42,183 nucleotides of DNA from an uncultured Pelagibacteraceae bacterium (GTDB lineage Bacteria > Pseudomonadota > Alphaproteobacteria > Pelagibacterales > Pelagibacteraceae), in assembly GCA_902541745.1 (NCBI GenBank), contig CACBRW010000008.1:1-42183 (forward strand). Direction: 5' to 3'. Positions 36,331 to 42,183 of this stretch are shown one piece after another (the first letter of the stretch is position 1; each line of letters begins with the position of its first letter). Position numbers and translations under genes: made by a program. The notes under the pieces were generated by a model that was given only the letters and a program-made list of their open reading frames with translations, was not told the DNA's origin and searched no databases.

Positions 36331-37200
36331 ATGAAAAAACTCATATTAATATTTTTTTTTAGTTTTTTCATTTCTCATAGTTCAGCAAAAACAATTAATA
36401 TTGAGAACAAAGTTTCTTTAAACATCCAAGAAAATTTTACTTATATTAAAGTAAATCCTGATAAAGTAGCAGATTATTATGCAGATTTCTTTGGCGCATT
36501 AGGAGAAGATTCAGCTTTTTATTACATAGGAACTAATAATTCAATCAATTTTGTAAATTTATTGATCAACGATCAAGATAAGTTGTTAGAGCCTATAATA
36601 AGCAAGATGGAGAAAAAAAAATTTAGTACTGAAAAATCAATGTTTAATTTTGCATCTAAAGAAATAAAAAAATTGATGAAAAAAAACAAATATAAAGGAA
36701 TTATTTGGGTTTTAGTTTCTAATGAAAATTTAAAGGATACTGATTTAGAATTATTTGAAGCTTGGGAGATTTTAAAAAATATGAGTAAAGAAGAAATGAG
36801 TAAGGCTGCCTTAGAATATAAAAAAGAATTTAAGAATGGATTTAACATTGGTGAGATTGAAGGATTAGACTTTAAAATAACTAAATTTAAAATTGAAAAA
36901 AATGAATTAAATAGCCCTGCTCTTGATCTTAAAATTAGATCAAATATGTTTTATATCAATTGGGATGTGGAAATTTATGCATATTTAAAGAATAATAAGC
37001 CAATTATTGTTGGTTCAGAATGTATTGGTACATGTAAAGGAATTTCGGGACTAAAAAATAAAATAGTATATTCTGAGATTAAAACATCAACTAGCTCCTT
37101 GGATATTGTTGATCAATTAAATTCATTGAACGAATTATATAAATCTGGAGTACTTACAAAAGAGGAATTTGAAAAAGCTAAGAAAAAAATTCTTAATTAG
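36331..37200 (+). CDS. Exported protein with C-terminal SHOCT domain
   Basis: 289 residues. A Sec signal peptide is clear (KKLILIFFFSFFISHSSA then KT). The middle 220 residues match nothing I recognise; they are Lys/Asn/Asp-rich with EMSKAALEYKKEFKNGF and one Cys pair, ECIGTCKG, near 230-237. The last 30 residues form a SHOCT motif: QLNSLNELYKSGVLTKEEF. SHOCT modules often oligomerise or bind other proteins. A periplasmic role is inferred from the signal. It lies between an FkbM gene and hisA, with its stop directly before the hisA ATG. Confidence 0.72.
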   Translation: MKKLILIFFFSFFISHSSAKTINIENKVSLNIQENFTYIKVNPDKVADYYADFFGALGEDSAFYYIGTNNSINFVNLLINDQDKLLEPIISKMEKKKFSTEKSMFNFASKEIKKLMKKNKYKGIIWVLVSNENLKDTDLELFEAWEILKNMSKEEMSKAALEYKKEFKNGFNIGEIEGLDFKITKFKIEKNELNSPALDLKIRSNMFYINWDVEIYAYLKNNKPIIVGSECIGTCKGISGLKNKIVYSEIKTSTSSLDIVDQLNSLNELYKSGVLTKEEFEKAKKKILN

Positions 37201-37923
37201 ATGAAAATATTTCCCGCAATAGATATTAAAGATAAAAAGTGTGTAAGGTTAGTTAAAGGAGACTTTGATAATAAAACTGAATACGAAACGTCCCCAGTTG
37301 AACAAGCTGCTAAATATAAAGATTATGGTTTTAAACATTTACATATTGTTGATCTAGATGGAGCTTTAACTGGTGAAACGGTTAATTTGGATATTATAGA
37401 GGAAATAGTAATTAAATTTGATCTCAATATTGAAATTGGTGGAGGAATAAGAAAATTTGAAAGTATTCAAAAATATACCGATGTTGGTGTTGAAAAAGTT
37501 ATTTTAGGAAGTGCAGCTATAAAAGATAAAAATTTTTTAAAAGAGGCTTGTAAAAAATTTCCAGATAAAATTGCTTTAGGTTTGGATGCTAAAGATGGAT
37601 ATTTGTCAGTCTCTGGTTGGAAAGAAAATTCTAATCAGCTCACTAAAGATTATTTAAAGGAAGTTAATGATTATGGTGCTAGTAGATTGATTTATACAGA
37701 TATTAATAGAGATGGGATGAAGCAAAGCCCAAACTTTAAAGAAACATCAAAAATTGCAGATTTATCAAATTGTCCAGTAATTATATCTGGTGGTGTATCA
37801 TCAATAGATGATATTAAAAAAGCTAGAGAAATAAATAATAATATTGAAGGCATTATAGTTGGTAAGGCTATATATGATGGTGATATTAAATTAGAGGAAT
37901 TAGTTAAGGAAATAGATGCTTAA
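37201..37923 (+). CDS. hisA: Phosphoribosylformimino-5-aminoimidazole carboxamide ribotide isomerase
   Basis: 240 residues. A TIM barrel catalysing step four of histidine synthesis. The N-terminal [19 protein letters not shown] holds the catalytic Asp8; [11 protein letters not shown] and ILGSAAIKD are phosphate-loop strands; [12 protein letters not shown] holds the second catalytic Asp; [11 protein letters not shown] is the C-terminal phosphate loop. The stop overlaps the hisF start by 8 nt. Confidence 0.98.
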   Translation: MKIFPAIDIKDKKCVRLVKGDFDNKTEYETSPVEQAAKYKDYGFKHLHIVDLDGALTGETVNLDIIEEIVIKFDLNIEIGGGIRKFESIQKYTDVGVEKVILGSAAIKDKNFLKEACKKFPDKIALGLDAKDGYLSVSGWKENSNQLTKDYLKEVNDYGASRLIYTDINRDGMKQSPNFKETSKIADLSNCPVIISGGVSSIDDIKKAREINNNIEGIIVGKAIYDGDIKLEELVKEIDA

Positions 37924-38671
37924 AAATAGAATAATACCTTGTTTGGATGTTAAAAATGGACGTGTAGTTAAGGGAATTAATTTTGTTGATCTAAAAGATG
38001 CAGGTGACCCTGTTGAACAAGCTAAAATTTATTCTGAAAGTGGTGCTGATGAAATTTGTTTCTTAGATATTACTGCTTCGAATGAAAATAGAGAAACTAT
38101 TTACGATGTTGTAGAGAAGACTTCAAAGAAATGTTTTGTTCCTCTGACAGTTGGAGGTGGTGTTAGAAGTATTGACGATATAAACAAACTTTTAAATTGT
38201 GGGGCAGATAAGGTATCAATTAATACTGCTGCGGTTCAAAATCCAGATGTGGTCATTAAAAGTTCTAAAAAATTTGGATCACAATGCATCGTAGTTGCAA
38301 TTGATGCTAAAAAGAATGGAGATAAATGGGAAATTTTTACTCATGGTGGGAGAAATAATACTGGTATTAATGCAATTGAATTTTCAAAAAAAATGGAAGT
38401 TAGTGGAGCTGGAGAGCTACTAGTAACATCAATGGATAGAGATGGTACTCAAGAAGGTTATGATATTGATTTAATGTCTAAAATATCTTCTCAAATAAAT
38501 ATCCCAGTTATTGCATCTGGAGGAGTTGGTAATTTAGATCATTTAGTCGATGGAATTAAATTAGGAAATGCTAGTGCTGTTCTAGCTGCATCCATTTTTC
38601 ATTATGGCAAACATTCTGTAAAAGAGGCTAAGGAATATTTGGATTCAAAAGGAATTCCTGTTAGAATTTAA
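37916..38671 (+). CDS. hisF: Imidazole glycerol phosphate synthase, cyclase subunit
   Basis: 251 residues. It pairs with HisH. The start [19 protein letters not shown] carries the catalytic Asp11; [37 protein letters not shown] (catalytic Asp130 region) and [13 protein letters not shown] follow. Paralogous to HisA, as always. hisE begins one base after its stop. Confidence 0.98.
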   Translation: MLKNRIIPCLDVKNGRVVKGINFVDLKDAGDPVEQAKIYSESGADEICFLDITASNENRETIYDVVEKTSKKCFVPLTVGGGVRSIDDINKLLNCGADKVSINTAAVQNPDVVIKSSKKFGSQCIVVAIDAKKNGDKWEIFTHGGRNNTGINAIEFSKKMEVSGAGELLVTSMDRDGTQEGYDIDLMSKISSQINIPVIASGGVGNLDHLVDGIKLGNASAVLAASIFHYGKHSVKEAKEYLDSKGIPVRI

Positions 38672-38672
38672 C

Positions 38673-38945
38673 ATGCTAAAATCATTAGAAAGTTTAATAG
38701 AGCTAGCCAGAGATAGAAAGAAAAATCCTGTTGAAGGCTCTTATACCAATAAATTGTTAAACGATAAACTTTTGAGTAAAGCAAAAGTTTTAGAAGAAAT
38801 TGATGAATTAATTGAGGCTGTAGAAGAAAATAAAAATCAAATTCATGAAGCTGCTGATGTTTTTTATCATTTACTTATGTATTTAGAAGCTAATGATATA
38901 AAAATTGAAGAAGTGATTTCAGAACTTGAAAAAAGAAAAAGATGA
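38673..38945 (+). CDS. hisE: Phosphoribosyl-ATP pyrophosphatase
   Basis: 90 residues. A MazG-like helical NTP pyrophosphatase, step two of histidine synthesis. YTNKLLN near 22-28 and the metal-binding EEIDELIEAVEE then HEAADVFYHLLMYLE are the family blocks. Stand-alone HisE is usual in alphaproteobacteria, with HisI elsewhere. The stop overlaps the next ATG by 4 nt. Confidence 0.96.
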   Translation: MLKSLESLIELARDRKKNPVEGSYTNKLLNDKLLSKAKVLEEIDELIEAVEENKNQIHEAADVFYHLLMYLEANDIKIEEVISELEKRKR

Positions 38946-39307
38946 GTTACGACGATAATAACATTTTCGCTAAAATTTTAAGAGGAGAAATTCCGTGTAA
39001 TAAAATCTATGAGGATGACTTTGTGCTGTCATTTCACGATATTAATCCGCAAAAAAAAATTCATGCTCTAGTAATTCCAAAAGGCAAATATATCGACCTT
39101 GATGACTTCAGTCAGAATGCTTCACCTAAAGAAATGGTAGGACTGTTAAAGGGTATAAACACAGTAGCAAAAAAGCTTGGAATTTCAACAGAAGTAGGCG
39201 GTGGTTACAGAGCTTTAGCGAATGTAAGTGATCATGGTGGCCAAGAGGTTCCACACTTGCACTTTCATCTGTTTGGGGGTGAAAGAGTTGGAAAAATGGT
39301 TCAGTGA
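38942..39307 (+). CDS. HIT-family nucleotide hydrolase (HinT-like)
   Basis: 121 residues. A purine nucleoside phosphoramidase-type protein. IFAKILRGEIPCNKIYEDD is the N-terminal signature. The HIT motif is VPHLHFHLFGG, with the histidine triad at about 108-112. Very small, complete. Located straight after hisE, an order common in alphaproteobacteria. Its TGA overlaps the GTG of the GNAT gene (GTGA). Confidence 0.95.
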   Translation: MSYDDNNIFAKILRGEIPCNKIYEDDFVLSFHDINPQKKIHALVIPKGKYIDLDDFSQNASPKEMVGLLKGINTVAKKLGISTEVGGGYRALANVSDHGGQEVPHLHFHLFGGERVGKMVQ

Positions 39308-39807
39308 CAGAGCAAGTTAAAAGAAATTATCTAGAGATTAAATCACTAAAAGACCTTAATAAAGTAAATCAACCAAATAAAGACTATTCATTAAAATTAT
39401 TAGATCCAGAAAATTTTCAACTTAATAAATTTTTTTATAAAAATATTGGTAATAAACACAGGTGGGTTGATAGATTGATTTGGAGCGAACAACAATGGAT
39501 AGAATATGTTTCTAAAGAAAGTGTGAAAACATATATTTTTAAAAAAAAAAATGATCTTGTTGGTTTTTTTGAATTAAATTTCCACATTGACCAAAAGGAG
39601 GTTGAAATTGCTTATTTTGGTATATTGGAAGAGTATCAAAATAAAAAATTAGGCTCACACCTTTTATCTGAAGCTATTAGAATATGTTTTAATCAAAATA
39701 TAGATAGAGTTTGGCTTCATACTTGCTCTTTAGATCATAAAAATGCATTAAATAATTATATTGCTAGAGGGATGAAAGTTTTTAAAACTGAAATTGTTAA
39801 TATTTAG
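39304..39807 (+). CDS. GNAT-family acetyltransferase
   Basis: 167 residues starting with GTG at 39304, in a GTGA overlap with the HIT gene. The acetyl-CoA core is YFGILEEYQNKKLGSHLLSEAI, with the Q-x-x-x-x-G-S phosphate loop, then WLHTCSLDHKNALNNYIARGMKVF, the usual last strand and helix. Substrate unknown. It ends the rightward his run; the stop overlaps convergent lolA by 4 nt. Confidence 0.87.
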   Translation: MTEQVKRNYLEIKSLKDLNKVNQPNKDYSLKLLDPENFQLNKFFYKNIGNKHRWVDRLIWSEQQWIEYVSKESVKTYIFKKKNDLVGFFELNFHIDQKEVEIAYFGILEEYQNKKLGSHLLSEAIRICFNQNIDRVWLHTCSLDHKNALNNYIARGMKVFKTEIVNI

Positions 39808-40349
39808 TTTTGATCAGGCAGTTCAAATAATTTTTTGTCAATTTTTTGATTTGTTAAAACAGAATAAAGCATAGTAATAGCACTATTTTGATAAATATCT
39901 ATAGTTTGCCATCCAATTAAATTTAATGACTCTAAATCAAAAAATATATCAATTTTATTTTCATTTTCTAAAATTTTATAATTTATATATTTTTGATCAA
40001 TTATACGCTCATTTAAATCTTGAATTTTTCCAATTAAAAAGTTTTTATCCAAAATAAAATTTAGTGGGGTTTTTTTAAGAGGGTATCTATAATAACTCGA
40101 CATGGTTTTAATTACTAATGACTTACCATTTGAAACCAATACTTTATTTTTTTTTTCATATTCGCATCTTATTTTTTTTGGATAATGAATAATACATGAT
40201 CCATTTTCAATTTTTCCATTTATATTTTGTTCAAATTTAAAACTCAAATTTGATATATCCTTTAAATTATTAATAATTTTATCTTTATTTTCTGCCTTAG
40301 CTTCTAAAATAAATATAAAAAAAAAAATGGAAGATAATAACTTTAACAT
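39804..40349 (-). CDS. lolA: Outer-membrane lipoprotein carrier protein LolA-like
   Basis: 181 residues. A signal peptide (LLSSIFFFIFILEAKA) leads to a periplasmic half-barrel. The start of the mature part, LKDISNLSFKFEQNINGKIENG, and the IHYPKKIRCEY and VLVSNGKSLVI stretches match LolA. LolA carries lipoproteins from LolCDE to the outer membrane; two clear lipoproteins (DUF3576-type, LptE) are in this window. It sits right after ftsK with a 1-base overlap, the standard alphaproteobacterial ftsK-lolA pair. Confidence 0.87.
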   Translation of the reverse strand: MLKLLSSIFFFIFILEAKAENKDKIINNLKDISNLSFKFEQNINGKIENGSCIIHYPKKIRCEYEKKNKVLVSNGKSLVIKTMSSYYRYPLKKTPLNFILDKNFLIGKIQDLNERIIDQKYINYKILENENKIDIFFDLESLNLIGWQTIDIYQNSAITMLYSVLTNQKIDKKLFELPDQN

Positions 40350-42183
40350 TAAAGAACGTCTCTTTTACCGACATGATTTGCTTTACTAACTATCCCATCT
40401 GCCTCCATCATGTCTATAATCCTAGCTGCCCTATTATAACCAATTTGCAGTTTTCTTTGTAAAAATGATGTAGAGGCTTTCCCTTCCGATCTTATTAAAA
40501 CTAAAGCCTGCTCATATAAATCATCCTTATCTCCAATGTTTGCGCTATCCCCGATTTCTTTTTCATCAGCGAAATTTAATATTTCATCAATATAATCTGG
40601 TTCCGCCTGAGATCTTAAGAAATTATTTACCTTCTCAATTTCATTATCTGATACAAATGGGGCATGTATTCTTACTATTCTATTAGCTGAAGACATATAC
40701 AACATATCGCCTTTACCCAACAGTTGTTCAGCACCTTGTTCTCCAAGAATTGTTCTACTATCAATTTTTGATGTAACCTGAAAAGATATTCTAGTAGGAA
40801 AATTAGCCTTAATTGTTCCAGTTATAACATCAACACTTGGTCTTTGAGTTGCCATTATAATGTGTATACCAGCAGCTCTTGCCATTTGGGATAGTTTTTG
40901 AATATAATTTTCAATTTCTTTCCCTGCTACTAGCATCAAGTCAGACATTTCATCAACAACAACTACAATAAAAGGCATGGGGAGTTTGTGTTTAGCATTA
41001 TAACCATCAATATTTCTAACTCCTTCTCTTGTCATTAATCTGTATCTACTCTCCATTTCTTTCACAACCCACCCCAACACTGATGCTGCTTTTTTTGCTT
41101 CAGTAATAACAGGACATAATAAATGTGGAATTCCTTCGTAAGTTGATAATTCTAACATTTTTGGATCGATCAAAATGAATTTACATTTCTCGGGCGTATG
41201 TCGGTAAAGAAGAGAGAGTATTATTGTATTTATACATACAGATTTTCCAGATCCTGTGGTACCCGCAATCAATAGATGAGGCATTGAAGATAGATCGCCA
41301 ACTAATGGACTCCCAGAAATACTCTTTCCCAGAGCAATTGGTAATTTAATTTCTTTTTTCTTAAAATCTGAATTGTTTAAAATCTCACTAAGATAAACAT
41401 TTTCTCTTAAGTTATTAGGTAATTCTATACCAACCGTGTTACTACCTGGAATTGTTGATATTCTTGCGGATTCTGAACTAGTATTTCTAGCAATATCATC
41501 AGATAAATTAATTATTTTTGAAACTTTTACTCCAGCCGCAGGTTCAAATTCGTTTAAAGTAACTACAGGACCATGGCTTACTTTTTTAATATTACCATTA
41601 ACCCCAAAGTCTAATAAAATCTTTTCTATAAATTCTGGATCATGAGTTTCATTTTTTTCGTTATTATATCTTTCTTTTTTAGTCGGAACTTTCAATAACT
41701 CTAAACTAGGTAACTTAAATTTTATTTTATTACTATTATTATCAGCTTTTATAAATGGAAGATCCTCTTGTATAAGATTTTTAATTTCTTCTTGTGGGAT
41801 ATATTCATTTATTATTTCACTTTTATCAGTGTAATTTTTATTTTTTTTTGAAAAAAAGTTAATATATTTTTTACAAAATGAATAAAAAAGAATTGGATGA
41901 AAATTAATACTAATTAAGAATAAAAAAATTATTAAGGAAATTAATCCATAGTAAAAAAAGCTTTCATTAATTTGGATTAAATTATTTAAAAAAGTTGTAT
42001 TTAGGTATGATCCAACAAATCCACCATTTCCATTTATATAAAATGTGAAAGCATTTGAATAAAAATAGGATAAAAATAAAGTTCCTAAAATTGAATAAAT
42101 AACAGTGTAGAAAATATTTTCTATTATTAGAAAAAATTCTTTAACACGCAATATATTAATACCAGTAAAAATTAAGGTAAATG
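40349..42183 (-). CDS. ftsK: DNA translocase FtsK, N-terminus outside the window
   Basis: About 611 residues are visible. The frame stays open past the TTG at 42151 to the window edge (reading FTLIFTGINILRVKEFF), so the start is outside. It moves DNA at the septum and activates XerCD. Two membrane segments remain visible (VIYSILGTLFLSYFY; LISLIIFLFLISI). A linker, the alpha/beta motor domain with Walker A LIAGTTGSGKSVCIN, and Walker B FIVVVVDEMSDLML follow. The C-terminal gamma winged helix, which reads KOPS sequences, is present (QRKLQIGYNRAARIIDMMEADGIV), ending GKRDVL. Confidence 0.97.
   Translation of the reverse strand, partial: FTLIFTGINILRVKEFFLIIENIFYTVIYSILGTLFLSYFYSNAFTFYINGNGGFVGSYLNTTFLNNLIQINESFFYYGLISLIIFLFLISINFHPILFYSFCKKYINFFSKKNKNYTDKSEIINEYIPQEEIKNLIQEDLPFIKADNNSNKIKFKLPSLELLKVPTKKERYNNEKNETHDPEFIEKILLDFGVNGNIKKVSHGPVVTLNEFEPAAGVKVSKIINLSDDIARNTSSESARISTIPGSNTVGIELPNNLRENVYLSEILNNSDFKKKEIKLPIALGKSISGSPLVGDLSSMPHLLIAGTTGSGKSVCINTIILSLLYRHTPEKCKFILIDPKMLELSTYEGIPHLLCPVITEAKKAASVLGWVVKEMESRYRLMTREGVRNIDGYNAKHKLPMPFIVVVVDEMSDLMLVAGKEIENYIQKLSQMARAAGIHIIMATQRPSVDVITGTIKANFPTRISFQVTSKIDSRTILGEQGAEQLLGKGDMLYMSSANRIVRIHAPFVSDNEIEKVNNFLRSQAEPDYIDEILNFADEKEIGDSANIGDKDDLYEQALVLIRSEGKASTSFLQRKLQIGYNRAARIIDMMEADGIVSKANHVGKRDVL

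Noticed and set aside
42149-42151. TTG as the start of ftsK
   Set aside because: The frame is open upstream to the window edge and reads a plausible membrane segment, so the gene is simply cut by the window.
1-42183. tRNA/rRNA genes, CRISPR arrays, insertion sequences, att sites
   Set aside because: No cloverleaf-like or GTTCRA-type tRNA arm, no regularly spaced repeats and no transposase or integrase ORF were found; coding sequence covers nearly everything.

Overview
The window is a gene-dense, very AT-rich, single-chromosome stretch. It looks like a streamlined marine alphaproteobacterium of the SAR11 / Pelagibacterales type. Evidence: codon use dominated by AAA/AAT/ATT/TTA, Lys/Asn/Ile-rich proteins, junctions that touch or overlap by 1-20 nt (TAATG, ATGA), intergenic gaps almost all under 100 bp, and classic alphaproteobacterial gene order around the replication origin. 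No tRNA, rRNA, CRISPR array, insertion sequence, integrase or phage gene was seen.

Layout. (1) 1-7553, plus strand: the 3' part of dnaK, then dnaJ, a TPR/O-GlcNAc-transferase-like protein, a dnaJ-tail remnant, an FkbM methyltransferase, dapB, nth and a PfkB-family kinase. (2) 7555-9898: a small unlisted ArfA-like ribosome-rescue ORF overlapping an orphan winged-helix regulator, divergent from a YkuD-type gene; then a YggS-type PLP protein and a short ThiE-like protein. (3) 9897-11124: a two-way terminator, an outer-membrane porin and its promoter region. (4) 11125-15700, plus: DUF3576-type lipoprotein, leuS, lptE, holA. (5) 15690-26683, all minus: hemE, hemH, hemJ, rho, a TPR-sulfotransferase, mnmE, mnmG, rsmG, parA, parB (in transcription order). 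(6) 26684-26949: probable chromosomal origin. (7) 26950-30370, plus: PPDK/PEP-synthase regulator, maf, aroE, coaE, dnaQ. (8) 30363-34150: secB and fxsA, Tim44-like and Smr, hslU and hslV. (9) 34240-39807, plus: hisB, hisH, FkbM methyltransferase, SHOCT protein, hisA, hisF, hisE, a HIT protein and a GNAT acetyltransferase. (10) 39804-42183, minus: ftsK (5' end outside the window) and lolA.

How it fits together. The centre is an origin-proximal segregation and replication region. A DnaA-box-bearing gap lies between hemE and the DUF299 gene, the same place as in Caulobacter and Rickettsia. Flanking genes point away from it on both sides. parA and parB lie about 9-10 kb away, and an exact parS palindrome sits inside rsmG. 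Around this core are housekeeping operons for haem, tRNA U34 modification, envelope, chaperones/proteolysis and histidine.

Non-core cargo is limited to single genes or pairs set into joints of core operons: OGT-like plus FkbM after dnaJ, TPR-sulfotransferase between rho and mnmE, FkbM plus SHOCT between hisH and hisA. All are of a surface or protein-modification flavour. The most noteworthy observations are the ArfA-like ORF, the oriC/parS pair, and the duplicated dnaJ tail that seems to mark an insertion boundary.
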